Source of the DNA: Angiostrongylus vasorum
Lineage: Eukaryota > Nematoda > Chromadorea > Rhabditida > Metastrongylidae
Direction: 5' to 3'
Length of the DNA stretch: 64,000 nt
Assembly (NCBI GenBank): GCA_018806985.1
Contig: JADANN010000460.1
Location: forward strand, 682,001 to 746,000
This document shows, piece by piece, positions 46,790 to 57,175 of the stretch (positions within the stretch are counted from its first letter, which is position 1; each line of letters starts with the position of its first letter). Both the position numbers and the translations under genes were made by a program. The notes under the pieces are model-generated. The model ran no database searches. It was not told the DNA's origin and saw only the letters and a program-made list of their open reading frames with translations.

Positions 46790-47446
46790 ATGCTATCTCA
46801 AAAAAATTCCAACACAAAAAAGAATAACCATATCGTTGATCTTTTTAGTCATTATTTGACTCACACTTTACTTAATATGTTTTTGTGTGACAGAGATGTT
46901 CGATTATTAAACTGAAGTGGAAAACGAATCGAATCGAAGTAGAATATTTGCATTTTAACTATGTTGCTTATAAGTGCTTTAGTGAGAAATCTAGCGTTTG
47001 AAAGAGAAATCTTGTCAGGGATCAAATGAACGTAGCACCAGCAATTACATCAATCCCTGTTCTCACCTGATTGTCGAATAAGTAGGTGGATGCCGCCTTT
47101 TTAATAAAGTTTAAATGAGGGAGAATAGGAGATAGATCAGAAGTGCTGAGCTATACGAAAACTTATCTTTCAGCCAGATGATAGAGGCTTTTTCAGTCGC
47201 AAAATAGCGTCCATTCTGTTTCATTCGGTCTCGTATTTTACAGATTGGACAGATTGGGCGTTTTTTCATGGGTCCGCTGTAGCCTGAATGGGTGTTTACA
47301 AAAAAATCAATATCTGCAGAACAAAAACCATGTGAGTCTTAAAAGGTTTGCTATCTCGCGAATTCTGGGACAAGACTCCACACGTGTCAATTATTCGACT
47401 TCTTGATTCCCCTCACCTAAGGAATCTCAAATTGTTAACCATTTAG
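46790..47446. other. Between G3 and G4, no gene called
   Basis: AT-rich. Acceptor-like strings at about 47170 and 47240 precede short open frames that I could not connect. Probably holds the divergent 5' regions of G3 and G4. Confidence 0.25.
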
Positions 47447-47518
47447 ATGTGGATATGCGAGTCTAGATATAATTTTATTCCTGTACCAAAAATGAGCACG
47501 TCTTTGCTCTCAAAGCAG
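47447..47518 (+). CDS. G4 candidate upstream exon
   Basis: Acceptor AACCATTTAG and donor AAGCAG/GTGGAT bound 24 codons (MWICESRYNFIPVPK, then MSTSLLSKQ), phase 0 at both ends, compatible with the exon at 48026. The weakest member of the G4 chain. Confidence 0.25.
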
Positions 47519-47644
47519 GTGGATTTGTTGTTAAACACTTTTTTCACCATCGGATCGAATTATTTTCTCCTTTCTGTGCGAATAATATCTCTCATTATCT
47601 TCATACTTTCAGGGAGAATCTACTCGACCACATTCAATAACCTT

Positions 47645-47765
47645 CATTAGGAAGCCGAAAATGCTTACGAAGCAGCTGAACCAACACGCGAGATGTTCGA
47701 AGAGATTCGTGGATGATAGATGCGAAAGAACAAATCGAATACAGGGCGTACTGGGATTCTCGTAA
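47645..47765 (+). mobile_element. SINE-3 or RTE-B 3' tail fragment
   Basis: GAAGCCGAAAATGCTTACGA to GATGCGAAAGAACAAATCGA and ACTGGGATTC parallels the last 120 bases of the SINE at 16305-16700. It lies in the G4 intron. Confidence 0.5.
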
Positions 47766-48025
47766 TCGGTGTCGAGATAGACCATGTGAATTAAAATGAA
47801 AGAGAAATGTTGCGAGAAATTGGTCAGGAAATGATGGCCTTTCACATCGTGTTTAAATCAAGCCGAGCTATCCATTCATTGGACGATTGTGCTAAACAAT
47901 ACGTGAACACACATGTCGGAAGCGTTACTCATGCTGTCATCCCTACTGGCCAACAATTTTAGTGATTACTAGACAGTTCTTGGTGCTCAAGGTTTGAAAA
48001 AAAGTGTTGATACGATGAATTTCAG

Positions 48026-48235
48026 CAACGATCATACGAGGCTAGAACTCGTTCACCCTTTACTGAATGCCAACATTTACACCTGGTAGAAGTCAACTTC
48101 GGACCAACTACGTTCGTCTCCAATCATTTCTCCTACTCAGTCCGTAACAGCGGTTTGGTTTTCAGTTCCAACGCACAAACTTCATCCCACATTTTATTTT
48201 CAATGCTTCACCAAAGTTGCTCGTGTTCCTTTCCA
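48026..48235 (+). CDS. G4 candidate exon, 70 codons
   Basis: Acceptor GAATTTCAG opens a frame with no Met start that stays open for 70 codons. It reads QRSYEARTRSPFTECQHLHL, then VEVNFGPTTFVSNHFSYS and SSNAQTSSHILFSML, ending at TTTCCA/GTATCG (phase 0). Phase and splice sites agree with the next exon. Ser/His-rich, no recognised domain. Confidence 0.38.
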
Positions 48236-48549
48236 GTATCGATTTAAATCTAATTGCAAGGGACCCTTAGGTGCCGCCGTGTCCCTAACATCTTAGGTCT
48301 TTATGTAATTTGAAAATAATTTTTGCACAACTAGACATCGCTGCGACATCTTACTATTTTCTCCTCTTGAAATTCATGCCGAATTTGTATATTGATAGCT
48401 TGTATCGATAAGCCTCATAACTACCGGTCCATCTTTTAGAAATTTTTTTTGTCGCATTTCTATGCGATTCTAACCAACTATTATTTCTCTGTAAGCAAAA
48501 TTGCTTCTGACACATTTATATTTCCTAATGTATACAAACGTTATTCCAG

Positions 48550-48615
48550 TCGCAGGTAGATGTCTACGAAGAGCTGGAATCGATCACTGGAATTCCCGAT
48601 ACGATTAGGTGCCTG
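48550..48615 (+). CDS. G4 candidate exon, 22 codons
   Basis: Acceptor TTATTCCAG and donor GCCTG/GTGAGC frame exactly 66 bases encoding SQVDVYEELESITGIPDTIR plus Cys-Leu. It is phase 0 at both ends, with an amphipathic acidic helix-like start. It joins in frame to the exons on both sides. Confidence 0.42.
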
Positions 48616-48785
48616 GTGAGCATTTCAAAGAGGATATTGATTGTAGGTTGGTTTTTTGAAGAAGTGCAAGCGTCGATAGGTGAACGTTGATGTGTACATT
48701 GTACTTTTCCGCTTAAGAACAACTAATCACAATAATCTGCTAAACCTTTTCTTCTTAAACACAACAAACCGCCGTGTCATTACAG

Positions 48786-48845
48786 CGTTCACCTGCGCCA
48801 ATATGCGATCCGTATGTTTCCAGGATTCTGCATCATATTATGTGA
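48786..48845 (+). CDS. G4 candidate terminal exon
   Basis: Acceptor GTCATTACAG, then RSPAPICDPYVSRILHHIM and TGA at 48843-48845. The frame is phase 0, continuing the previous exon. The stop overlaps an AATAAA polyadenylation signal at 48845-48850, which supports a true gene end. Confidence 0.42.
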   Translation, partial: RSPAPICDPYVSRILHHIM

Positions 48846-48850
48846 ATAAA
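48845..48850 (+). terminator. Polyadenylation signal of G4 candidate
   Basis: AATAAA directly at the stop codon of the G4 candidate. Such close placement is common in nematode genes; AATAAA is also frequent by chance in this AT-rich DNA. Confidence 0.4.
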
Positions 48851-48924
48851 CTTTAGTGGTTTAGTTTATAGTGGTTTTCGCATATCGTTGTTTGCATTTG
48901 GCTGCTTATTCTGTTTTCCGTGGG

Positions 48925-49120
48925 ACCTGAAACTTTTCACGAAGCAGAGGAGAGTCTGGTCCTTTATGGAATTTTGGGGCAACAGTGGCATCGGCTAAGT
49001 AAAACCTTCGATTTACATTGATGTGGTCTATTTCGTTGTAGTACTCTCTTCTGGCAAACTACCACGTCCAGCGTTGAGAGTGAGCCTTCTGGAATTGCAA
49101 GTTACCATGAATGGCTTGAA
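48925..49120 (-). mobile_element. RTE-A endonuclease fragment R7
   Basis: TGATGTGGTCTATTTCGTTG and CCACGTCCAGCGTTGAGAGT match the endonuclease region of R3 (44107-44180) and R5 (58240-58310). Truncated on both sides; a foldback MITE starts 10 bases beyond. Confidence 0.7.
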
Positions 49121-49130
49121 AACCCCAGTT

Positions 49131-49541
49131 CACAATTTTAACTTATTATTTACTGCCTACTCTTTTTAACGGCAGGGTATATATTGCGAAATATAAGTTC
49201 AATGATGCAGAGATACTTGCAAAACTCCGTACCGCAGGTGTCTGCGGTGGGGAACGAACGCGCTATTGTACTTTCCGGGGTGTAACGCGTTCACCACTAC
49301 ACCATGCGGGTCCTTCGTTTCGCCTGTCTCTCAGCTGGTTCTATCGATCTCTTGCTATCAGCAATCACCCGTCAGCGGGACTGATCTAGGAGGCCCAAAT
49401 CGGCAACGAACCCAGTCAAGCTGAGGCTGTAGCCTGCGGTCCGGAATTTTGCAAATATCTCAGCAGCATTGAACTTATATTTCGCAATATATACCCCTGC
49501 CGTTAAAAAAAATAGGCAGTAAATAATAAGTTAAAATTGTG
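49131..49541 (-). mobile_element. Foldback MITE, reference copy with about 100-bp TIRs
   Basis: Left terminal repeat 49131-49231 and right terminal repeat 49440-49541 are near-perfect complements (CACAATTTTAACTTATTATT at the outer left). The interior contains one tRNA-like arm in minus orientation: box A TGGTGTAGTGG near 49295 and box B-like GCGTTCGTTCC near 49250, about 45 bases apart as in a tRNA gene. A central segment with CAATCACCCGTCAGCGGGA follows. No protein coding. Confidence 0.85.
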
Positions 49542-49555
49542 ATTATAAGTGCAGC

Positions 49556-49796
49556 CTCAGCTTAACTGGGTTCGTTTCCGATTTGAACCCCCTAGATCAA
49601 TCCCGCTGACGGGTGATTGCTGATAGCAAAACATCAATAGAACTAGCTGAGAGACAGGCGAAACGAAGGACCTGCATGGTGTGGTGGTGAACGCGTTACA
49701 CCCCGGAAAAGCTACAATAGCGCGTTCGTTCCCCACCGCAGACACCTGCTGTCCAGAGTTTTGCAAATATCTCAGCATCATTAAACTTCAGTTCAG
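49556..49796 (+). mobile_element. Foldback MITE, inverted partial copy
   Basis: Reads in reverse through the same central segment (GACGGGTGATTGCTGATAGC), then the tRNA-like arm in plus orientation (GCATGGTGTGGTGGTGAACG) and GCAAATATCTCAGCATCATT. It lies 14 bases from the reference copy, forming a larger inverted pair. Confidence 0.75.
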
Positions 49797-50509
49797 TCTA
49801 CTACACGCTGCTCACTTGAGTTTGTAAAATAGTTCCCTCTCATGAAAAGCAACAAGGCTTTCCATAGCAGTAAGGATGACTTCCACGATGTGCTCGCGAA
49901 AAATATTTCGTTCAACCATGAACCAAGAACGGGGGTATACTCCAGCGCATATAGGCTAACATGAGTGACCAGCAAAGATGTAAAGCACTGTTACAAATGG
50001 CATATAGTTTCGGCTGAGCTCTACTTAAATATTCCAGAGTTTTATCTCTTCCTCTGGCACCTTGACACCTTTAATGGGTGCTTAGTCTATAACTACGTCT
50101 GAATCCTACCGTTTTGAGGACTCTCATTATATTACATCTCATCTTGTCAATAATTCAGGCAGTGAAGACAAATCAGCTCTAAAATCTTGTTAAACAATGG
50201 GAAAACTTAGCGAGAAAACTTTTATATAAGACCATTTCGTTATTGCACAACAACAAAGATCTCCTAGGTACAGCTTAGCCAAGCGGAGAACGTGGAAAAA
50301 AAACGTCGTGAAGAAGTGATCTCCTTCTGCCTGTTGCGCCGAGAAAACGTCATGAAATCATATTTCGTAATTTATTCCCGCTTTTTATATTAAGACGACG
50401 TGAGGGAAAAAATGGTTACTAGTGCAAAGAAGCATTATAGTGAAAGAAGACGGTTCTGGTTACGCGCATTTGTCTGTGTTCAATTTTGTTGCCCTAGGAC
50501 CTTTTTTAT
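49797..50509. other. No gene recognised
   Basis: Includes one copy of a 60-base direct repeat at about 50318-50376 (see 50779-50842). Otherwise AT-rich with short frames. Confidence 0.3.
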
Positions 50510-51024
50510 CCACGGATCTTTCTCACACGAGAGATCTCGAGCCGGTTAGTCGCGAGGCTGCGTGGCGCGTTTTGGCACATACATCACATATTTGCTGGGC
50601 GTATTCATGCACGCGTATGTTGGTGCGTTCTAGTTCATGCAGATTGTATTCTACGAGTCAATTCGGCCAAATGCTTGTAATCAAGTGACAGGGAAGTGTA
50701 TTAGGAGTTAGAAGTCGCCTCCAACAAATAAACTCCATGTCCACTCTGAGAGAGCCTGGCCAGCTACCCGTGAGTAGTGATCTCCTCTCGTCTGCCTGTT
50801 GCGCCTAGAAAACTTCATAAAATCATATTTCGTAATTTAAAACCAACTTCCATGTTCAGAGCCCAGCAAGATATTCGTGGTCATCAAAAGCTAAAAACAG
50901 TACGGGCCTCATTCCCCTGACCACGAAAGAGCCCCCCAATTCGGCAGCGTTGGTTAGGACGAATACGGGTAGACAGCTAAAATCTCTGAGCCAATGGAGG
51001 CTGCCTGGATCATGAAAAACTAAG

Positions 51025-51594
51025 GTGTCGATATGTACCTACAATGCACGTACACTTGCATCCGAGTCCTCGATAGAAGACTTGATCATGCAAGCGAGAA
51101 AAATAAGGTACGATGTCATCGTCCTGGCCGAGACGAGACGACGCCATCCATTCAACTCCGTCAATGACACCGGAAAAGAACTGTTCCTCGGAAGATGCGA
51201 CAGTAGAGGAGTCGGTGGCGCAGGCGTTCTCGCCAACACGAGTTTGTCCATGAACATTGATTCCTTCGAACAATTAACAACCCGAATCGGACGTATACAG
51301 CGCCGACATCAAACCATTATGAAGGAGAAGTCGAAGCGTTCTATATGGAAAGTTCTACGTGAAGACCGTACATTGTTCAAGGTCACCATTGGAGACTTCA
51401 GCGTCAAAATTGGACCAAGAAGAATGTCTGAAGAAAGTCACCTTTGGACCAACGTATTGGAATGGAACGAACAAAGTGAGCGGCTTTCTGAGTTTATCAT
51501 GGCGAAAAAACCATCCACGGAACTCCCCAATTTCAGAAGCCCCCTCAACGCTGGACGTGGGAGTCTTCCAGTGGAGAGTACCATGACGAAATAG
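51025..51594 (+). pseudogene. RTE-A APE endonuclease (R4), internally deleted
   Basis: The 189-codon frame starts in the conserved [20 protein letters not shown] region and has the catalytic-Glu motif [24 protein letters not shown] motif follows, with the usual GDFN.K Asn replaced by Ser. At about 51290 (GRIQ/RRHQ) a block present in intact RTE proteins is missing and the following stretch is read in a shifted frame. The same junction occurs in R5. Confidence 0.75.
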
Positions 51595-52443
51595 AGCACA
51601 TCATAGTAAATAAAAGGTTTTGCCTAACCGATGTTGGTGTTGTCCCAAAATTCTACACGGGATCAGCCCACCGTCCCCCTTCGTGCAAGATTCTATTTCT
51701 CGCGGAAAGGAGAAAAAAGCCGCTAAATTCAGAAACCAAATTCCCAGAACCATCATAAACTGGGACTTATTCAATTCATTAGTCGCCTGTTGGGAAGATA
51801 CCGTTGTCGATAACATCGAAAAGAACACGATCGGCTCATTCATCATCTTCACGTTAGCGCTATGAAAGCTGAGAGTTCTAAACTCACCAAGAGACGTCCA
51901 TCTCCAGAAACACACGAGCTGATACGCCAGTGTGGAATCGCACGAGCTGCAGGCAACCGCGGACTAACGTCCGAACTTGCAAAACAATGCAAACAGGCGA
52001 CAAAAGAAGATCTTAAAGAGAGAACAGAAGCAGTCATAGTCGAAGCTGCAGAGCGTGGGAAAAGCATTCGCAAACCCCACTGAAACTTCGCCGATTACAA
52101 GATCAAGATTGCACTCCGACGCCCAGACGGAACAGTTACAGCGTCCAGAAAGGCAATGGAGAAAATCGTTCACGAATACTACTCAAATCTCCTCCATAGC
52201 CACGTCCACATTCCGTCATATGAAATAAAGGAGGATGGATATTATTACCGGTTCTCCCTTCGAAAATCACACATGCCATTTCGTCGGTGAGAAATCGAAC
52301 AGCACCAGGTCCAGAGAGGAATAAGATCTGAACACCTGAAGAACATTCCTCCAGTCCTCATAAACACACCAGCTCGGTTCTTCACACGTTACCTGCCTGA
52401 GTGCAATGTCCCTACTCAGTGAAAGACCAGCAACACCGTCCTA

Positions 52444-53181
52444 TTGTTCAAGAAGGGTGACCTACACGATATCGGCAACTATCGCCCAATCTGTTTGCTG
52501 TCTGTCGTCTACACACTTTTCTCTCGAGCCGTCCTAAACAAGATTGACAGAACACTGGACGAAGGGCAGCCACGTGACCAAGCAGGGTTTCGGAAAGGAT
52601 TTAGTACGATGGACCACACCCACACGATAACAAGACGCAATGAAGTAACGCAAGAGTACAAAAGACCGCTCTGTTTCACTTTCATCGAATTAAAGAAAGC
52701 CTTTAACTCAATTGGGATAGAAGCAGTAATGGAAACTCTTGAAAGTCGAGGAGTCCCTACTCAGCACATAAAGATTCAACGTGAGCTGTACGAAAATTTT
52801 GCAACCAATATATCACCATTCTGCAACGATAATAACACTGACGTCAAAAGAAAGGTTAGGCAAGGCGATACCATCTCTCCAAAATTATTTACCGCCACCC
52901 TCCAGAACGTCATGCGAACATTGGAATGGGATAATATAAGAGTGAAAATCGATAGTTGGCATTTACACCATCTTCGCTTTGCTGATGACATCGCCCTTAT
53001 AACACCAAACATTAGCCAAGCGGAACGAATGCTGGCTGACTTTGAGAAAGCCTCTGGAAAGACTGGCCTTCGACTAAATCTCACCAAAAACGATGTTCAT
53101 GAGGAACGGATTGGTTTTCGTATGCCCCACTCACGCTCAACAGAACGAATTTCTCTGAATGCTCCAGTTACGTCTATCTAG
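52444..53181 (+). pseudogene. RTE-A reverse transcriptase (R4)
   Basis: 245 codons: [33 protein letters not shown], motif A FIELKKAFNSIGIEAV (the first catalytic Asp of KAFDS is Asn), motif B VRQGDTISPKLF, motif C LRFADDIALITP with both Asp kept. The frame shifts at about 53090 and terminates at 53181; the C-terminal region continues in another frame. The loss of the motif A Asp alone would abolish activity. Confidence 0.85.
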
Positions 53182-53829
53182 GTCGGGATATCAACATGTT
53201 GAACGACTTAGCTCCAGAGTTGAGCAGAAGGAAACGAGCGGCTTGGGGAGCTTTCAAGAGCATCGAGGATGTAGTGAAGAGGACAAAGAACACCCGACTC
53301 CGCGCCCACCTTTTCGACTCAACGGTACTTGCTGCGTTAACTTGTGCGTCAGAAGCCCCGTAGCTGCTTAAACAGGATGAAAAATCACTCAGCTTTATTG
53401 AACGCGCAGTCGAAAGGACGATGCTAGGAGTATCCCGTGTCACGCAATTAAAGAGACTGATCCGAAGCTCCGACCTGCGTAACAATCAAAAAATCAAAGA
53501 TGTCGTTCTGTACGCCGAAGAGTCGAATATAAGGTGGACCGGACACATAATGCGTATGAATGACAACCGATGGACAAGAGCCGATAGTAACTGGATTCCT
53601 CGGGATGTTAAACGCACTGCAGAAAGGCCACTGACTCAATGGTCAGAGTTCTTCACGAAAAGCCTAGAATAAAGATATGATGCTGACGAGTCCCTAGAGC
53701 GAGCAGAGCTGACTGGGCTACTATTCCACACAACAGCGAAAAAATGGAAGATTTACTTGCACCCGCTACACTCACTCGACGGTCAACGGGACTACAGATG
53801 ACAGGTGGCAGGACCTTTTATCTACTTGT

Positions 53830-54195
53830 ATTGTCTTCCTCCCAACGGTTGACCGCCTCATCGTTGCTGGGAGGTGTTCCTGGGGTGTCGCGCTGCGAGT
53901 ACAGCAGGGAGATTCATCCCTCCGGCAGGATCTCCCAAGCTGAGAAAGAGGCCGACATTTCCATCAGGAAGCCTAGCTAGGAGTAAACCAATACCAGGAT
54001 GCTCCATAGTCCTGGTGAGAAGGTCGCATAGTGGCAAATCTCCCTTGCGACTGGCTGTGGTGGTGACGACCTGTGGCAGACTTTGGCGAGGCTGATCTCG
54101 GGATTCCAAGGAACCACAATGGCTTAACCAGCAAATCTCCGAAGAATGGAGATTGTGCTGGGGCCCGTCACAACCAGTGAGGGTGGGCCATTCAA
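53830..54195 (+). repeat. 350-bp interspersed repeat, copy 3
   Basis: Directly follows the R4 3' end. Shares GTTGCTGGGAGGTGTTCCTG, AAGCCTAGCTAGGAGTAAAC, GGAGATTGTGCTGGGGCCCG and ACAACCAGTGAGGGTGGGCC with the copies at 15.1 and 38.3 kb. Class unknown. Confidence 0.7.
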
Positions 54196-54944
54196 GTATC
54201 TCACTATCATTTTCACATCATTTAGCTTTAAAGGGATTACCTAGAAGGAGGCATATTTTGGCTAAGCCGTCTTTATTTACTTCTTGTGGGTGGTGAGTTT
54301 CATTGAGAAATTTGCTTGCGATTTCAGTGTAGCCTTTTGGTTCACCAATATTAAAGATTTACGTGTACTATTGCCGCGAGTACACATCTAATTCAGAAAG
54401 AGCACACCTACCTAAAGGGAGTTGTTGAAAATTGTGTTCGCGAGTTCGTAGGAAGCGTTATTGAGCTCTTCACTGTCTTGAGCAAAATACGGCGCTACAA
54501 GTGTTTCTTCGACTATTGTAGCACTTGATACACACATCTTGCATGTTTTTTGCTGTTCGGAAACTGAGAAACTAACCCGTGAATGAATCCGCTGCTACGT
54601 CGTTTACAGCTCGTTTTAATTTCCGTTCGAGTATTTCGGGGAGAAAGTGTGTTTTATTATTGTTTTTTATGAACGTTTTGAGTTTCAAATTCATTACAAT
54701 ATTGTCGTGCTTTGCGTGTTTATATTGATTTACGTCGCGCAAATGATGAAAGAGGTTGCCTTTAATAGATCATTGAAGTTAGGTACGACGGTAAGCGGCA
54801 CTCAACTTATTTCTACTTGTCACTTCGTCCTTCAACTCCTTTGAGTTAGGCAATTATATGCTTTACTTTTTTTTTCGCGTATTCACAGAGTTTTATTGCT
54901 TCATGAATCTTTCCTATCGCTGGTGAGTTGAACATAAAAAAAAA
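54196..54944. other. No confirmed gene
   Basis: AT-rich. A 65-codon frame at 54647-54844 (+), hydrophobic at its start, has no support. Confidence 0.3.
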
Positions 54945-55215
54945 TACAGCTCTCGGCATTGATCAATCCCTGAGGGATACGCCATGCATTCGTCTTCACT
55001 AAGCATTGTTAGGGTGTGAGTGAATGCGTATCTGGGCTTTACAATGGATCGCGGTGGCCTACCGGTATCGAGCCAGTGCTGCTATCCTCTCAGACAAGTC
55101 TGGTACAAATTGGCCGACCCCGGAGGGATGGAAGGCTTGGTGGACCATCGGTGCGGGAATCGATTCCACGTGTGTGTTGCAAGGCGCCTCCGACCACTGT
55201 GCCACGCGCGCCTCC
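54945..55215 (-). mobile_element. SINE-1, most complete copy
   Basis: Minus strand: head GCGTGGCACAGTGGTCGGAG (box A) and GGAATCGATTCCC (box B), body with CCTCCGGGGTCGGCCAATTT, 3' end AATGCCGAGAGCTG. The tRNA-like spacing and clear ends make it the reference for this family. Confidence 0.8.
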
Positions 55216-55734
55216 TACACACGAGTTGAATATGGTGAGCAAAAAATTTGTGACCTTGACCCATTCAGAAAACCACTAGGTACTACTTGATTTCGCTGGC
55301 AAAACTCTGATCATGTTCATGAAGTATGTGTCATCAGAACTCTAATTGACTTTGTAGATAGAAACACTGTATTAGGAAGGTAGCTTTCGCTGGTTTCAAG
55401 TCATTGTAAGCAGATAAATGACGTCTTTATCTAAACTTCAGCCTGTCAATATTTAAGAGACCACAGTACAGAAAAAACATTCTTCGTCGTTCACTACGCG
55501 TCGTCAAGGTGTTTGACGATCCAGGTTAAAGTCATTCTGTGATCTATGGAACAGTTGCGACTCTACTAGAGTTTGCTACCGCAGTCGAAGTGAGTTCAAC
55601 ATCTCCTTCCATTGCATTTCAGAACCGCACTGGAAAACTGAGTTCGGAAATCCCAATAATGTAGTTACACTTATATTTTTCGTGTTGAGTCACTCTTTTT
55701 TGTTCGTGAGCAGATACATGACTGTTACTACAAT
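55216..55734. other. No gene recognised
   Basis: Only short frames and no known repeat. Confidence 0.3.
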
Positions 55735-55850
55735 AATTGTTTCACAGTAGCTAACGCTTCTGCCATTTTCTCGTTGTTCAGAGCCAAGACAGACCAAATT
55801 GATAAATAATCTGCTCAACAGAATGCTCTCATAACAACAGCAGCAGAAAC
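55735..55850 (-). repeat. PLE-type end with degenerate hammerhead-like motif
   Basis: Minus strand: GGCTCTGAACAACGAG...GCAGAAGCGTTAGCT, preceded by TGTTGAGCAGATTATT. Same layout as 18360-18480, more decayed. Confidence 0.4.
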
Positions 55851-56169
55851 TCCATACCCTAAATTTTAATCGTTTAGGAAACTGCTTCTTTAGTCATTCG
55901 TTGTCTTTTCTGTGTCTTGAATTTATTAGTGGAGACCAACCGCAAAACTTTACAAGGGCGGGAAAGGTTCCTGTGAAGAGGTAAAGAATAAGCGAGAGAG
56001 TCAGTAACAAATAAGAGCATTTAATTATACGTCTTTCCATTGAAGGAGGCTAAGTCACTGAGACGTTACCCATCGAATATCAAAAACACGTGTTAACAAC
56101 CTCATGTCGGCTCGTAAATGAGAATTTCTAAGATTAAATATTGTATGTCCGCTGAGTGCTACTCGTAAG

Positions 56170-56212
56170 GGCACGGCTCTGAGAAGACGAAATCGCTGAA
56201 ATGTCGGCCATC
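56170..56212 (+). repeat. Hammerhead-like / PLE-end motif
   Basis: GGCTCTGAGAAGACGAAATC...CTGAAATGTCGGCC follows the dispersed module. A related string lies at about 56040-56076. Confidence 0.4.
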
Positions 56213-56272
56213 GACCAACAACACCAACAACACCGACAACAACGACAACGACAGCAACAGCAACAACGACAA
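56213..56272 (+). repeat. CAA/CAG/CGA triplet repeat
   Basis: Imperfect trinucleotide run that would encode a Gln/Arg-rich stretch if translated (frame at 56201-56437). No evidence that it is coding. Confidence 0.7.
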
Positions 56273-56884
56273 TGGAACCTTATACCAAACCCAACAAGAT
56301 CAGTTTATCAGGTCATATTAATAAATATAAATATTGTATGGCCGATTGCGGTAGAATGCTTCGCGACTTTTCCATTTTATCTCTTCGGTTTACATCCGCA
56401 CTGCATAATTTTTACTACAGAGAACTCATTCCGCTAAGATGACAAGCGCAGACCAACACGCGCAAACAGATTCTCATAAGCTGTACACTATTGTGACAGT
56501 AAGGTTTTCCTTCACTTTTTGTCTATTCTCGAGAGCCATTGTTTGAGCGTGCCCATCCTTAATTATGTTCACCGTGCTAAGGTTTTGATGATTTCACAGT
56601 GTCTGATAGGACTGACACAATGGAGATTATGCGCATGGATGTATTTACTCCCGGTTCCTTTTGCTGCGCGGATTTTTTTGCAGTACTTTCTGTATATTCC
56701 TTTCTTTCGCTTTCAAATCGTTGGTGTTCCTTTTTGCCGATTTTGCAGATGTAGTAGTGCAGAAGATTGCCGATTGTGAAGAGAGTTCTGAGATACGTCT
56801 TTTCAGAGGATCTGAATTTGTTGTAGAAAATGAGAGAGTCAAAGAAGTAAAGCAGAAATAATTTGATGAAAGCAATGTTTCCGC
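56273..56884. other. No confirmed gene
   Basis: A plus frame at 56661-56861 (hydrophobic start, acidic end) and the minus frame that continues out of the R5 LINE overlap here. Neither can be assigned. Confidence 0.25.
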
Positions 56885-57175
56885 TTGGCTAATGTTTGGT
56901 GTTATAAGAAGGTTGTCATCAGCAAAGCGAAGATAGTATAATTGCCGACCATCTACTTTCACTATCATGTTGTCCGTTCTTAATGTTCGCATGACGTTCT
57001 CGAGGGTGGCGGTAAGTAATTTTGGGGAGATGGCATTGCCTTGCCTAACCCCTCTTTTGACATCGGTTTTAATGTCGTTGTACCATGGTAATATCCTGGT
57101 CGTAAAATTTTTATACAGCTCATGAATAAACTTCATATAATGAAAAGGGACGCTATGGCGGTCCAGCGCTTCCAT
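56645..57175 (-). pseudogene. RTE-A RT fragment running into foreign sequence
   Basis: The 176-codon frame covers RT motifs B (RQGNAISPKLL) and C (FADD). After ISQAE it continues for about 75 codons of unrelated Ser/Lys-rich sequence (KRRISELSSQS, LKAKERNIQKVLQ) beyond the LINE breakpoint near 56885. It is a chimeric open frame, not a real protein. Confidence 0.7.

Larger units (their letters stand above)
50510..53815 (+). mobile_element. RTE-A LINE copy R4, best preserved
   Basis: Order: 5' region 50510-51020 (disturbed at 50775-50850 by a direct-repeat segment), endonuclease 51025-51594, middle 51600-52440, RT 52444-53160, C-terminal region 53160-53740, 3' end GGACTACAGATGACAGGTGG at about 53790. 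A target-primed LINE of the RTE clade: one long ORF with APE endonuclease and RT. Broken by several frameshifts and stops, for example TAG at about 53360 and TAA at 53670. Part of the C-terminal region is nearly identical to R3. Confidence 0.9.

Noticed and set aside
49250..49310. A functional tRNA gene
   Set aside because: Box A/B are present but no credible acceptor stem or anticodon arm, and the sequence is repeated inside MITE arms.
42037..53485. Matching 103-codon frames antisense to the R3 and R4 LINE C-termini, nearly identical to each other
   Set aside because: They are shadows of the LINE reading frame; their similarity reflects the shared DNA patch, not a gene.
55140..55210. A functional tRNA gene in SINE-1
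   Set aside because: Head of a multi-copy SINE; box spacing and stems do not give a complete tRNA fold.
56201..56437. Polyglutamine protein exon
   Set aside because: Trinucleotide repeat without splice sites or conserved flanks.
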